Shown here: piece after piece, positions 37,479 through 47,005 of the stretch
How the letters are laid out: every line of letters starts with the position of its first letter
Numbering within the stretch: the stretch's first letter is position 1
Assembly: GCA_965221575.1 (NCBI GenBank)
Contig: CBDCSM010000006.1
Coordinates: 62,001-126,000, forward strand
Direction: 5' to 3'
From: JAPPHA01 sp965221575
GTDB lineage: Bacteria; Pseudomonadota; Alphaproteobacteria; Rhodobacterales; Rhodobacteraceae
DNA length: 64,000 bases
Notes under the pieces: generated by a model
Told to the model about the DNA's origin: nothing
What the model saw: only the letters and a program-made list of their open reading frames with translations
The model's database searches: none
Made by a program: the position numbers and the translations under genes

Positions 37479-37868
37479 GCACGCTCGAGCCGGGGCTCTC
37501 GTGAGGACACATGGGACCGCGCCCGGAATTCCCCTCGGTGTTCGACCTGAAATGCCGAACTCTCGGCGGCACGGGGTTCCGACAGCGGCACGGGTGCCGG
37601 GCCTTGCCTGACCTTGTCCTCACGCAAGGACGCGGGCATTCATGGTCGGGTCCGCGGGAAGTGGAGATTGCGCCAGCTGCCTGGACGTGACAGGCCGATC
37701 CTAGTCGACCTGCCGATTTTCGAAAGGATCGATCAGCAAATCCGAATTGTCGCGCCCGTCAAACGCGAGTGGAGACTCGGAAAAGGGACGAAACGGTTTT
37801 GCCCGCTATGTCATATCCGTGTTCAACCACCGCGCCGCCTGGCGCAGCATGCGTTGCGTCGATTCGAT
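37479..37868. other. Convergent gap between the Fic gene and pnp
   Basis: No gene is recognised in about 390 nt. The open frames are shadows or extensions of frames running into pnp. Confidence 0.45.
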
Positions 37869-40019
37869 TTACCTGCGCCGACGTTGCCGGCGACCGCCGC
37901 TGTCTTCGGTTTCAGCTCCGGTGTTCTGGTCGACGACCTTCATGGAAAGGCGTACCTTTCCACGATCGTCCATCCCGAGGAACTTGACCTTGACCTCCTG
38001 GCCTTCCTTGAGGACTTCCGACGGATGCCCCAAACGACGGTTGGCGATCTGGCTGATGTGAACGAGGCCATCGCGCTTGCCGAAAAAGTTCACGAAGGCG
38101 CCGAAATCCATAAGTTTGACGACCTTTCCGGAGTAGACCTTTCCCGGCTCGGGATCAGCCGCGATCGCCATGATCATCTCGCGAGCCTTTTCGATCTGCG
38201 CAAGATCTGAACTGGCGATCTTGATCAAACCGTCGTCGTTGACATCGACCTTCGCTCCGGACGTCTCGACGATTTCGCGAATGACTTTTCCGCCGGATCC
38301 AATGACCTCGCGAATCTTTTCGGGGTTGATCTGGATTGACTCGATACGCGGCGCGTGAATAGAGAAATCGCCCGCTTCGCTCAGCGCCTTGCCCATCTCT
38401 CCCAGAATATGCAGCCGGCCGTGGCGCGCCTGCTCAAGCGCCTGTTTCATGATTTCCGGGGTAATTCCGGCAACCTTGATATCCATCTGCAGCGACGTGA
38501 TTCCATTCTCGGTTCCCGCGACCTTGAAGTCCATGTCGCCCAGATGATCCTCGTCTCCGAGGATATCGGTCAGAACGGCAAAGTTACCGTCTTTCTCGAG
38601 AATCAGTCCCATGGCAACGCCGGCAACAGCCGCCCTGAGAGGCACACCCGCATCCATCATGGAAAGGGAACCGCCACAAACCGTGGCCATGGACGACGAG
38701 CCGTTGGACTCCGTGATGTCTGAAACGACCCGGATCGTGTACGGGAATTCGGCGGCCGATGGCAGCACCGCTTGCAGCGCGCGCCAGGCAAGCTTGCCGT
38801 GACCGATCTCGCGGCGCCCCGGACCCATTGCCCGGCCGCACTCACCGACCGAATAGGGCGGAAAATTGTAGTGAAGCAGGAATTTCGACCGGAACGTTCC
38901 GTGCAACGCATCGATCAGCTGCTCATCCTCGCCTGTCCCGAGCGTCGTGACGACAAGGCTCTGGGTCTCTCCACGGGTGAACAACGCGGAACCGTGCGTT
39001 CGCGGCAGGAATCCGGTCTCGGCCGCAATCGAGCGAACTTCGTCCAATCCGCGCCCGTCGATCCGGCGACCGGAGGTCAGGATGTCACCGCGCACGACCT
39101 CGGATTCAAGGCGTTTCATGCAGGCCCCGAGACCGGAAGGCTGGTCTTCCCCGTTTTCGTGCAGGGATTCGGCAATCCGCTTTCGCGCCGTGGAAATCGC
39201 GTTGCCACGCTCCCGTTTGTCGGTCAGGGCGAATGCCGCCCGCACATCGTTTTCACCGACTGCCTTGATCCTCGCATACAGGTCGGAATGATCCGGAGCT
39301 TCAAATTCGAACGGATCCTTGGCCGCGGCCTCGGCGAGTTCGATGATCATGTCGATGACGGGTTGCATCGCCTGGTGCCCGAAGGTGACGGCACCCAGCA
39401 TTTCCGCTTCCGACAATTCGTATGCCTCCGACTCGACCATCATCACGGCATCGCGGGTTCCGGCAACGACAAGGTCGAGACGCTGGTCCGAATCCTCGCG
39501 AAGTTCGTGCATGTTGTCGACGGTCGGATTGAGAACATATTCTCCATTCGCAAATCCGACGCGGCAGCCTCCGATCGGCCCGAGAAACGGAACACCTGAA
39601 AGGGTCAATGCGGCAGATGCGGCGATCATCGCGACGATGTCCGGATCGTTCTGGAGATCATGGGACAAGACGGTCAGCGTGACCTGGGTTTCATTCTTGA
39701 ACCCCTGCGCGAACAATGGGCGGATCGGTCGGTCGATCAGCCGGGCCGTCAGCGTTTCCTTTTCGGTCGGTCTTGCCTCGCGCTTGAAGAAACCGCCCGG
39801 CACCTTTCCGGCGGCGTAGTATTTTTCCTGATAGTTGACTGTTAGCGGGAAGAAATCCAGGTCATCCCGTGCGGATTTCGAATAGACGACAGCAGCCATG
39901 ACCGTCGTTTCACCAAGGGTCGCAACGACACAGCCGTCTGCCTGGCGTGCGATTTTTCCCGTTTCGAGAACAAGGGCTTCACTCCCCCATTCAATTGATT
40001 TTCTGATTTCATTGAACAT
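37869..40019 (-). CDS. pnp: Polyribonucleotide nucleotidyltransferase (PNPase)
   Basis: Phosphorolytic 3-prime to 5-prime exoribonuclease of 716 residues. Two RNase PH-like domains flank a helical linker: the first contains GGFFKREARPTEKETLTARL, and the second contains SNGSSSMATVCGGSLSMMD. A KH domain (GSGGKVIREIVETSGAKVDV) and an S1 domain (YSGKVVKLMDFGAFVNF) close the protein. I start at the ATG 40019 (FNEIRKSIEWG); an in-frame frame extends 4 codons upstream. It lies 328 nt downstream of rpsO on the same strand, the classical rpsO-pnp pair. Confidence 0.97.
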   Translation of the reverse strand: MFNEIRKSIEWGSEALVLETGKIARQADGCVVATLGETTVMAAVVYSKSARDDLDFFPLTVNYQEKYYAAGKVPGGFFKREARPTEKETLTARLIDRPIRPLFAQGFKNETQVTLTVLSHDLQNDPDIVAMIAASAALTLSGVPFLGPIGGCRVGFANGEYVLNPTVDNMHELREDSDQRLDLVVAGTRDAVMMVESEAYELSEAEMLGAVTFGHQAMQPVIDMIIELAEAAAKDPFEFEAPDHSDLYARIKAVGENDVRAAFALTDKRERGNAISTARKRIAESLHENGEDQPSGLGACMKRLESEVVRGDILTSGRRIDGRGLDEVRSIAAETGFLPRTHGSALFTRGETQSLVVTTLGTGEDEQLIDALHGTFRSKFLLHYNFPPYSVGECGRAMGPGRREIGHGKLAWRALQAVLPSAAEFPYTIRVVSDITESNGSSSMATVCGGSLSMMDAGVPLRAAVAGVAMGLILEKDGNFAVLTDILGDEDHLGDMDFKVAGTENGITSLQMDIKVAGITPEIMKQALEQARHGRLHILGEMGKALSEAGDFSIHAPRIESIQINPEKIREVIGSGGKVIREIVETSGAKVDVNDDGLIKIASSDLAQIEKAREMIMAIAADPEPGKVYSGKVVKLMDFGAFVNFFGKRDGLVHISQIANRRLGHPSEVLKEGQEVKVKFLGMDDRGKVRLSMKVVDQNTGAETEDSGGRRQRRRR

Positions 40020-40347
40020 CTGTGTTACCAAGTTTCATTCGTTTCATTCATCGGTGCCCGGCCGGGTACGCCGACCCCGGCACCGCAAGTGGATTGCCTG
40101 CCAGGCACGTCTTGCCCGGATCCGTTCGTTTGCGCCAAGTCACAGTTTCCGGCCCGAAGAAGCTCGGCACGTGGCCGCCCGGCATGCCGGTCTTCGCCGC
40201 CTCTTGAGCCAGGGACGAAATTCGCGCGGTCATTCTGCACCGTGCACGACTGAACAACCGTTCAACAACGCAACTGTAACCGCAAAAGGACCCCGAAGTC
40301 CGATCCCGGGCTGTTATGGGATACTTCCGCCCCGAACCCAAACGGAG
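40020..40347 (-). other. rpsO-pnp intergenic region
   Basis: No gene. This leader would carry the pnp promoter or RNase III-type control region known from other proteobacteria; on the minus strand a short GGAC-TTCGGG-GTCC hairpin followed by TTTT lies near 40284-40301, a weak terminator candidate. Confidence 0.45.
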
Positions 40348-40617
40348 TCAACGACGGATTCCAAGGCGTTTGATCAGCGTCCGGTAGCGTTCCTCATCAT
40401 GGTTCTTGACGTAATCGAGGAGTTTCCTTCGTTTCGCAACGAGTCTGAGAAGTCCCCGGCGAGAGTGATTGTCTTTCTTGTGGATCTTGAAATGCTCGGT
40501 AAGCGTCGAAATTCGGGACGTGAGGATGGCCACCTGGACTTCAGGTGAGCCGGTGTCTCCGTCCTTTGTCGCGTATTCCTTGATCAATTCGGTCTTGAGT
40601 TCCGGGGAAATCGACAT
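40348..40617 (-). CDS. rpsO: 30S ribosomal protein S15
   Basis: Small-subunit protein of 89 residues that binds 16S rRNA. The family pattern is complete: DTGSPEVQVAILTSRI, LTEHFKIHKKDNHSRRGLL and KRRKLLDYVKNHD, ending YRTLIKRLGIRR. The ATG at 40617 has GAGGAGG upstream; the longer open frame to 40650 is not conserved. It precedes pnp on the same strand. Confidence 0.97.
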   Translation of the reverse strand: MSISPELKTELIKEYATKDGDTGSPEVQVAILTSRISTLTEHFKIHKKDNHSRRGLLRLVAKRRKLLDYVKNHDEERYRTLIKRLGIRR

Positions 40618-40780
40618 CGGGGCCTCCTCTTTCACTAGAAATAGCGGCACGAGCCGGGATGTCGTCCAGCAAGGCCTGTGGAGAAAAGCGGGCGCGCGGA
40701 CAATCCGCTGGCCGTCAGTTTCGGGCCTATAATCCTGATTGACCGGAGGTGAAAGAGAAAAAACATGGAGGCGTTACACG

Positions 40781-40798
40781 CACATGCACATGCATGTG
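40781..40798. repeat. CACATG triple repeat with 12-bp palindrome
   Basis: CACATG at 40781, CACATG at 40787 and CATGTG at 40793 follow without spacers, and 40787-40798 is a perfect palindrome CACATGCATGTG. It lies upstream of or at the start of the unassigned ORF at 40783. Confidence 0.4.
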
Positions 40799-41176
40799 AC
40801 AATTCTCCGACATCGGGATTCCTCCTTTCCTGACCGTCTCGAAGACCTTGCAACGTATTGGAACGCAATCTGGCACAGCGATGCAGCAGCGATGAACGGC
40901 CTTTGTCTCTGTTCGGAATCTAGCGGGAAATCCGGAAAGTCGCTGACGGATCGTTCGGGGCCGAACGACATGTCGACGTATCCTGCCTCCATCGGCACGT
41001 TTTCCGAACCTGTCGAGCCCATTGACACATCATGTCAACGTGTCGATGAAACGGGATCAATCGCCACATGGAAGGCAGGTGAACTCGCGCTGACATCCTT
41101 CGCCGATCGAACGTCCCCGGAGTCGTCGAGCACCCATGCGGCTAACAGGGCGCTCATCGGGTCTTTTTCGGGATAG
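40783..41176 (+). CDS. Unrecognised ORF between rpsO and dapB
   Basis: An open frame of about 130 codons starting MHMHVTILRHRD and containing FPDRLEDLATYWNAIWHSD, convergent with dapB and ending one base before the dapB stop. I recognise no family. GGAGG lies 11-12 nt upstream, rather far. A different short frame starts at 40765 after a strong GGAGGTGA at 40744 and reads MEALHAHAHACDNS before a stop at about 40833. The opposite strand is also partly open but is broken by a TGA. Whether any of these is translated is unclear. Confidence 0.3.
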
Positions 41177-42010
41177 TCAGCCAAACGCCCTTTTCGGTTC
41201 CGCGAGTCCGAGAACATGGGTCATGTCATACGCCCCCGAGGGCTGACCCTGGCCCCACAAGGCCGCCTTGAGCGCTCCCCGGGCAAAGATGCGCCGATCA
41301 CTCGCAAGGTGACGGAGGACAATTCGTTCCCCGTCGGCGGCAAAAACGACATCGTGCTCGCCAACGACATCACCACCCCGCACGACACTGAACCCGACGC
41401 CGCCGCGCGGCCTTGGTCCGGTAACACCATCGCGCGCCCGGACCTCGACATCCTCAAGCCTCCGGCCGCGGCCATCAGCGGCGGCCTCGCCAAGCATGAG
41501 CGCGGTTCCCGACGGGGCATCGATCTTGTGCCTGTGATGGGTCTCGACGATCTCGATGTCAAAGTCCTCGTCGAGGGCTGCCGCAACCTGCCTGGTAATC
41601 TGGACGAGCAGGTTGACCCCTAGGCTCATGTTGCCGGCCCGGATGACAGGGGTATGAAACGCGGCTGCCGTGATTCTCTCGTGATCATTTTCGGACAAAC
41701 CTGTGGTCCCGATGACGTGAACCGCGTGGGCCTGGGCCGCGAGCTCCGCATGCATGACTGTCGAGGCGGGCGTCGTGAAATCCAAGATGGCCTGCGAACG
41801 CGCGAAGATCTCGAGCGGATCGTCGGAAACCTCGATTCCCCGTTCGGGTCCACCCATGCATGTTCCGAGATCACGACCGATCCATGGATGTCCCGGGCGT
41901 TCGGTTGCCCCGGTCAGAAAGACCCGTTCATCGGCGAGGATTGTCTCGATCAGCATTTGCCCCATCCGGCCCGCCGCGCCGACGACGGTTACTGCTGTTC
42001 GCTCGGACAT
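41177..42010 (-). CDS. dapB: 4-hydroxy-tetrahydrodipicolinate reductase
   Basis: Lysine/diaminopimelate pathway reductase of 277 residues using NAD(P)H. The Rossmann motif is GAAGRMGQM at about 11-19, and the catalytic His/Lys region is ETHHRHKIDAPSGTAL at about 161-176. GGAGGATCGAA precedes the ATG. It is divergent from rbfA and convergent with the unassigned ORF. The end of the reading frame is VLGLAEPKRAFG. Confidence 0.96.
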   Translation of the reverse strand: MSERTAVTVVGAAGRMGQMLIETILADERVFLTGATERPGHPWIGRDLGTCMGGPERGIEVSDDPLEIFARSQAILDFTTPASTVMHAELAAQAHAVHVIGTTGLSENDHERITAAAFHTPVIRAGNMSLGVNLLVQITRQVAAALDEDFDIEIVETHHRHKIDAPSGTALMLGEAAADGRGRRLEDVEVRARDGVTGPRPRGGVGFSVVRGGDVVGEHDVVFAADGERIVLRHLASDRRIFARGALKAALWGQGQPSGAYDMTHVLGLAEPKRAFG

Positions 42011-42128
42011 TTCGATCCTCCGGCTTCACGGCTGGCACACGATACAGCCATGGAGCAAATTGATGCCTTCGACAAGGCTTGCGTGATTCGATCGACAAGT
42101 TAGATTACCGGCAACTTGGGAGGCCAGC

Positions 42129-42530
42129 ATGGCTAAACACGCAAAAGGGGCTTTCCGGCCGGCAGTTCAAAGCCAGAGGCAGCTTCGCGTCGGTGAATTG
42201 CTCAGGCGGGCGATTGCGGAAACCCTTGCCCGGGAGACCCTGTACGAACCGGAACTCTCCGGAGCATCGGTCACGGTCAGTGAAGTTCGCCTGTCGCCGG
42301 ATTTGCGGAAGGCGCGCGTCTATGTGCTTCCGCTCGGAGGAGGACAAGTCGATGAGGTCGTCGACGCACTCAACCGTAACCGATCCGAGTTGAGGCGAAT
42401 CGTCAATCGGGCGGTCAAGCTGAAATTCTCCCCGAGTTTGAAGTTTGTCCCCGACATGTCCTTCGACATGATGGACGAGACCCGTCGGTTGTTGGATCTG
42501 GAAACGGTTCGCCGCGATATCATCGCCTGA
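42129..42530 (+). CDS. rbfA: Ribosome-binding factor A
   Basis: Late 30S maturation factor of 133 residues with the single KH-like domain. Typical residues include VGELLRRAIAETLARETLY, a beta-sheet VTVSEVRLSPDLRKARVYV, and the C-terminal LKFVPDMSFDMMDETRRLLD. GGGAGG is 5 nt upstream of the ATG. It is followed 17 nt later by truB. Confidence 0.95.
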   Translation: MAKHAKGAFRPAVQSQRQLRVGELLRRAIAETLARETLYEPELSGASVTVSEVRLSPDLRKARVYVLPLGGGQVDEVVDALNRNRSELRRIVNRAVKLKFSPSLKFVPDMSFDMMDETRRLLDLETVRRDIIA

Positions 42531-42547
42531 CAGGGACACGGGTCCAC

Positions 42548-43456
42548 ATGGATGTCCGCAGCACCATCAGTGCCAACGGTTGGTTCATCCTTGACAAACC
42601 TGTCGGCCTGCCATCGACACGTGCCGTCAGCATCGTCAGGCGCGCTTACGGTGCGCGCAAGGCCGGGCACGCGGGAACGCTGGATCCTGCCGCGTCAGGT
42701 GTTCTCGCTGTCGCGCTGGGCGAGGCAACCAAGACAGTCTCTCACGTTGTGGACACGGTAAAGTCGTACCGGTTCACCATGCGCATCGGGCAAGCGACGG
42801 ATACCGACGATGCGGAGGGAACGATCCTGGCAGAGACGTCCGAACGCCCGTCAGATGACGACCTGAAGGCGGCGGCGGCCGGCTTTACCGGCGAGATCGA
42901 CCAGGCGCCCCCGGCGTATTCGGCAATCAAGGTCGCCGGGAAACGCGCCTATGCATTGGCCCGTTCCGGAACCTTGCCGGAACTTGCGGCCAGGAAAGTC
43001 AGGATCGATCGAATTGAACTGGTGTCGCGCCCGGATCCCGATCATGCGGTGTTCGAAATGACATGCGGGAAAGGCGTTTATGTCCGTGCCCTGGCAAGGG
43101 ACCTCGGGCGCGCGCTCGCCTGTCTCGGACATGCTTGCGAAATAAGGCGTACCAGGACCGGGCCTTTCTTGCTCGCGGACGCCACGTCGCTCGACACCGT
43201 CTCGTCGTCTGACAGGGATCGACTGGCCGGATGCCTCCTCAAACCTGAAGCCGGCCTCGCCGAAGTGCCCCGCGTCGATTGCCTGCCCGAAGAGGCCAAC
43301 CGCATCAGGAACGGTTCACCCATTCCGTATCGTGGCCCGCCGGCAATGACAGGAGCCAAGGTGTGGATTGCCAGCGAAGGTCAACTGGTGGCGATTGCCG
43401 CAATCCGTGACAGCCGCCTTCATCCTTCACGCGTCTTTGGCAAGGCCGGATCGTGA
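42548..43456 (+). CDS. truB: tRNA pseudouridine(55) synthase
   Basis: Makes pseudouridine 55 in the tRNA T-loop; 302 residues. The N-terminus NGWFILDKPVGLPSTRAV is characteristic, and catalytic Asp46 is in HAGTLDPAASGVL. YVRALARDLGRAL and the C-terminal PUA-like tail follow. It is 17 nt downstream of rbfA and overlaps the next gene by 4 nt (GTGA). Confidence 0.96.
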   Translation: MDVRSTISANGWFILDKPVGLPSTRAVSIVRRAYGARKAGHAGTLDPAASGVLAVALGEATKTVSHVVDTVKSYRFTMRIGQATDTDDAEGTILAETSERPSDDDLKAAAAGFTGEIDQAPPAYSAIKVAGKRAYALARSGTLPELAARKVRIDRIELVSRPDPDHAVFEMTCGKGVYVRALARDLGRALACLGHACEIRRTRTGPFLLADATSLDTVSSSDRDRLAGCLLKPEAGLAEVPRVDCLPEEANRIRNGSPIPYRGPPAMTGAKVWIASEGQLVAIAAIRDSRLHPSRVFGKAGS

Positions 43457-43992
43457 TTTCCAGGCGGCACAGTGAGCCGGGAACCGAATCGGTCGCGGTC
43501 TACTCGAACTGCGAGGGTTATCGATACAGCCTGACCCGGGTCTGGAAGCCAGGTGGTCCACACGCGGTATTCATCATGCTGAATCCATCGACGGCAACCG
43601 AAATCGCGAATGATCCAACGGTCGAACGCTGCGAGCGGCGAGCCCGGAAGCTCGGTTTCGGCGCTTTTCGGGTCTGCAACATATTCGCGTGGAGGAGCAC
43701 CGACCCGCGTGCGCTTGCGCGCTTGGCCGATCCGGTTGGACCTGGCAACGACAAGGCCATCCTCGAGGGGTGCGCATGGGCCCGGCAGAACACGGGCGGG
43801 CGCGTCATCTGCGCCTGGGGCAACCACGGAGAGCTTCGGAACCGCGGCCGCGCCGTCGAGCGGCTGTTGCGCCGGACTGGCGCGTGTCTTTATCACCTCG
43901 GATTGACGGCGACGGGACATCCCCGTCATCCTCTCTATGTCGGCTATGCCCGGCCTCTGCAAACCTGGCAGGCGATGCCATCACAAGCATGA
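43453..43992 (+). CDS. DUF1643 domain protein
   Basis: A 179-residue protein with the DUF1643 pattern: YRYSLTRVWKPGGPHAVFIM, LNPSTATEIANDPTVERC, GAFRVCNIFAWRSTDP and a C-terminal GHPRHPLYVG. Function of the family is unknown. It starts with a GTG that overlaps the truB stop, so it is translated together with truB; in Rhodobacter-like genomes DUF1643 genes are found near truB and rpsO, to my recollection. Confidence 0.9.
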   Translation: MISRRHSEPGTESVAVYSNCEGYRYSLTRVWKPGGPHAVFIMLNPSTATEIANDPTVERCERRARKLGFGAFRVCNIFAWRSTDPRALARLADPVGPGNDKAILEGCAWARQNTGGRVICAWGNHGELRNRGRAVERLLRRTGACLYHLGLTATGHPRHPLYVGYARPLQTWQAMPSQA

Positions 43993-44147
43993 ACGGAATG
44001 GAACGAGCCCCGGCTTCCTTTCGTTTCCGGCTGGCTTGGGGAGGGGTATACGCGGGGATGATCAGAATTGCCGTTCCTTTCGGTCGGGCCACGGCCCCGG
44101 TCGCGTATTGCCGTCAGGATTCCTGACCCGGTTCGGGCGGCACGGAC

Positions 44148-45038
44148 ATGTCGGGCAAACTCGGATACGGCGGCGGAATAATGTGCGTCCTGCTTGCGGG
44201 CACGTTCTGGTCGCTCATGGGTCTCGCCATCAAGTTGATCGACTCGGCCGCGACCTGGCAGATCGTCCTGTACAGGTCACTTGGACTGATCCCGGTTCTC
44301 TTCCTGTTCATCGCCATCCGATCCGGACGATCGCCGGTCAAGTCAATCCGGGAGGCCGGACTTCCCTCCGTCGTTGGCGCCACGGGGCTGGTCGCCGCGT
44401 TTTCGGGTGGGATCTTTTCGATCCAGGAAACGACTGTGGCAAACGCGGTTTTCCTTTTCGCCACCGCACCCCTTTTCACCGCTGTCCTCGCCTGGCCGGT
44501 TCTTGGTGAACGGGTCGGGAAGAGAACTTGGATCGCCGTCGGCGTCGGTCTGGTCGGCGTCATCGTCATGGTAAACGACGGGATCGCGCGAGGTGCGTTT
44601 CTCGGAAACCTGGCCGCCGTCATTTCGGCCATAGGATTTGCGACCTTCACTCTTTCGCTTCGTTGGGGACGGTTTTCCGACATGGCATCATCGGTCCTCC
44701 TCGCCGGAGTCCTGTCACTCGCCGTTTCCGTCGCCATGTGCCTCCTGTTGCGGCAATCCCTCGTGATTAGCGCCCATGATTCTGCAATATCGTTAATGAT
44801 GGGTGCGGGTCTTCTCGGCTGCGGCCTGACGATTTACACGATTGGGAGCCGAACCGTCCCTGCGGCCGAACTCGCGTTGCTGGCCATGACTGAAGTCCTG
44901 CTGGCCCCTGTCTGGGTCTGGTTGGTGCTCGGAGAAACCGCCGGGTTCTGGACCCTTCTCGGCGGTGCAATCCTCATGAGCGCAATCGCCGGAAACGCCC
45001 TGGTCGGAATCAGGAACCTGCCCGGGGCCCATGCCTGA
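44148..45038 (+). CDS. EamA/DMT-family transporter
   Basis: Integral membrane protein of 296 residues with about ten hydrophobic helices in two EamA repeats. Repeat 1 includes GTFWSLMGLAIKLID, and repeat 2 is seen around LLGCGLTIYTIGSRTVPAAE with LGETAGFWTLLGGAILMSA near the end. Family members export metabolites or amino acids; the cargo is not predictable. It starts about 155 nt after DUF1643 and may be independent. Confidence 0.88.
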   Translation: MSGKLGYGGGIMCVLLAGTFWSLMGLAIKLIDSAATWQIVLYRSLGLIPVLFLFIAIRSGRSPVKSIREAGLPSVVGATGLVAAFSGGIFSIQETTVANAVFLFATAPLFTAVLAWPVLGERVGKRTWIAVGVGLVGVIVMVNDGIARGAFLGNLAAVISAIGFATFTLSLRWGRFSDMASSVLLAGVLSLAVSVAMCLLLRQSLVISAHDSAISLMMGAGLLGCGLTIYTIGSRTVPAAELALLAMTEVLLAPVWVWLVLGETAGFWTLLGGAILMSAIAGNALVGIRNLPGAHA

Positions 45039-45137
45039 GAGGGTGGCCACGATGACCATTTGCCGGGCTGTCGTTCCGTTCGAAGGAGGATTGTCGGTCT
45101 CCGGAAAAAAACCTGTAGCGGCGAATCCGGCCGGGGC

Positions 45138-45344
45138 TCAGAAATCGGTCACGATGCCGTCTTTTTCCCAGTCGCCAAACCGGGTCGGTTCCGGACCGTC
45201 GCGTCCACCGACCTCGACGGGCGGCTTGTCCCGAACTTCCGACTTCCGGCGCTTCTCGGTCTCGGCGATCGCACGTTTTCCGGCTTCCCGAATCCGCCGC
45301 GCTATTGCCGATTCTCTGTTGTTTCCGTTCAGATCACGCGCCAT
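45138..45344 (-). CDS. DUF1674/SDHAF4-like succinate dehydrogenase assembly factor
   Basis: A 68-residue protein ending with the family signature GGRDGPEPTRFGDWEKDG followed by IVTDF. The N-terminal half is a charged helix. SDHAF4 proteins bind the flavoprotein subunit of succinate dehydrogenase and help complete complex II. In alphaproteobacteria this small gene is often next to rsmB, as here, where it is divergent. Confidence 0.88.
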   Translation of the reverse strand: MARDLNGNNRESAIARRIREAGKRAIAETEKRRKSEVRDKPPVEVGGRDGPEPTRFGDWEKDGIVTDF

Positions 45345-45458
45345 GGCGCCTCTCCCGGTGTCCAGTTTATCGATGCGGTTTGATCACTTGACGGATGAAC
45401 CGGAAACACGCTGCTGCCGGTCTCTTTACGTCACCGATCGCGTCACCATGGTTTATCA

Positions 45459-46766
45459 ATGGCCGAACGCCCTGTGAAACCCGGAATCGCCGAACGCGCC
45501 ACCGCCCTAGATCATCTGCTTCGCGTGTTTCGGGACAGGCAGATGCTAGCAGACGACTCGCGGACGCGGGCCGGGCGGAACCTTGAGCCGGCCGAAAAGG
45601 CCGCGGCCAAACGGCTTGCCCTCTCGGTTCTCCGCCATAGCGATTCACTGGACGAGATCCTTTCCCGATACGTCAAGCGCAAGCCACCGTTGAAAATCCA
45701 TCTCATCCTCAAGATCGTCGCGACCGAAATCCTCCTGGGCAATACCCAGGGGTACGCGGCCGTGGACTGCGGTGTCGAACTGGCGCGAAGGGTTTCCGCT
45801 GTCTCCGGTCACCACGGAATGGTCAATGCCGTCGGGAGGAGAATATCCGGGGATCGAGACGTCATCGCACCGACGGGCCGGCTTCGGCCCAACGCGCTCG
45901 CTAACGCACTCCATCGCGAGATTCACGACCGGCTCGGTCAGGACGCGGTCTCGCGAACGGAACGCGCGCACGCCTTGCCCGCGACGCTCGACCTGACGCC
46001 GCGCGACCGCGACGCCCGGTTCGACCTCGCCGAAAGCCTGGGTGCCGTGGTTCTCCCGACCGGGACACTGCGCATCAGTTCGCCACGCGGCCAGGTCTCC
46101 GGACTTCCCGGATACGATGAAGGTCTCTGGTGGGTTCAGGACGCGGCTGCCGCGCTCGCCGTTCCCTGCCTCGGACCGGTTCGGGATACCAGGGTCCTTG
46201 ACGTCTGCGCCGCCCCTGGCGGCAAGAGCATGCAGCTTGCCGCGGCCGGTGCAACTCTGACTGCGATTGACAAGTCGCCGGCCAGGCTTCGCAGGCTCGA
46301 GGACAATCTTCGCCGCACGGGTCTCAAGGCCAAGACCGTTGCCGCCGACGCGCTTTCATGGAATCCGGAGTCGCAATTTGACGCGATCCTGATCGATCCG
46401 CCATGCACGGCAACGGGAACCATGCGTCGCCACCCTGAACTTCAATTCATCCGCGATCTTGACCGGATCGACGACCTGGTCTCCCTGCAAGCCGAACTCC
46501 TGGATCGAGCCGCAGGCTGGGTCCGCACCGGCGGGCGGCTGGTCATGAGCACGTGCTCCCTGTTTTCCGCCGAAGGCGAGGAGCAGGCGGACCGTTTTCT
46601 TCATCGCCATGCCGACTGGGTCATCGAGTCACCGTTTGACACACTGGAGGGGGTACCGGAGGAGTGGATGCTCCCGACCGGCGCGCTGCGTACACGGCCG
46701 GATTACTGGGAGGAATGCGGGGGAATGGACGGCTTTTTCATCGCGAGATTTCGCCGTCTTCGCTGA
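45459..46766 (+). CDS. rsmB: 16S rRNA m5C methyltransferase RsmB (RsmB/NOP family)
   Basis: SAM-dependent RNA cytosine-5 methyltransferase of 435 residues. An N-terminal NusB-like helical domain (about 1-140) is followed by the Rossmann methyltransferase domain: SAM-binding VCAAPGGKSMQLAA at about 249-262, motif IV DPPCTATGTMRRHPEL with one catalytic Cys, and motif VI MSTCSLFSAEGEEQ with the second. The ATG is preceded by ATGGTTTATCA without a strong ribosome-binding site. Confidence 0.95.
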   Translation: MAERPVKPGIAERATALDHLLRVFRDRQMLADDSRTRAGRNLEPAEKAAAKRLALSVLRHSDSLDEILSRYVKRKPPLKIHLILKIVATEILLGNTQGYAAVDCGVELARRVSAVSGHHGMVNAVGRRISGDRDVIAPTGRLRPNALANALHREIHDRLGQDAVSRTERAHALPATLDLTPRDRDARFDLAESLGAVVLPTGTLRISSPRGQVSGLPGYDEGLWWVQDAAAALAVPCLGPVRDTRVLDVCAAPGGKSMQLAAAGATLTAIDKSPARLRRLEDNLRRTGLKAKTVAADALSWNPESQFDAILIDPPCTATGTMRRHPELQFIRDLDRIDDLVSLQAELLDRAAGWVRTGGRLVMSTCSLFSAEGEEQADRFLHRHADWVIESPFDTLEGVPEEWMLPTGALRTRPDYWEECGGMDGFFIARFRRLR

Positions 46767-47005
46767 AACGGCAACGCATGCGCCAAGGCTTGCGTCGGGA
46801 ACCGCGGCCGGTGAGCGCGGACGATCCGCACCTGTTCCTCAACGCGTCCGAAACAGTGATGACACGGCGCGGATTCGCCAAGCGTCTCGAGATTCGTGCC
46901 GAAGCCGCCGCGCCGATCGTTCCGTCCTTCGCCCACAAGGCTGTGACACCTAACTCGCTTCGACAATTTCCCGTGCACGTGATTACCGGCACTCGTTTAC
47001 TCGGC

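Noticed and set aside
40774..41217. Minus-strand frame interrupted by a single TGA, possible selenoprotein
   Set aside because: No homology, no selenocysteine insertion hairpin seen just after the TGA, and the plus strand is open over the same region, so chance is more likely.
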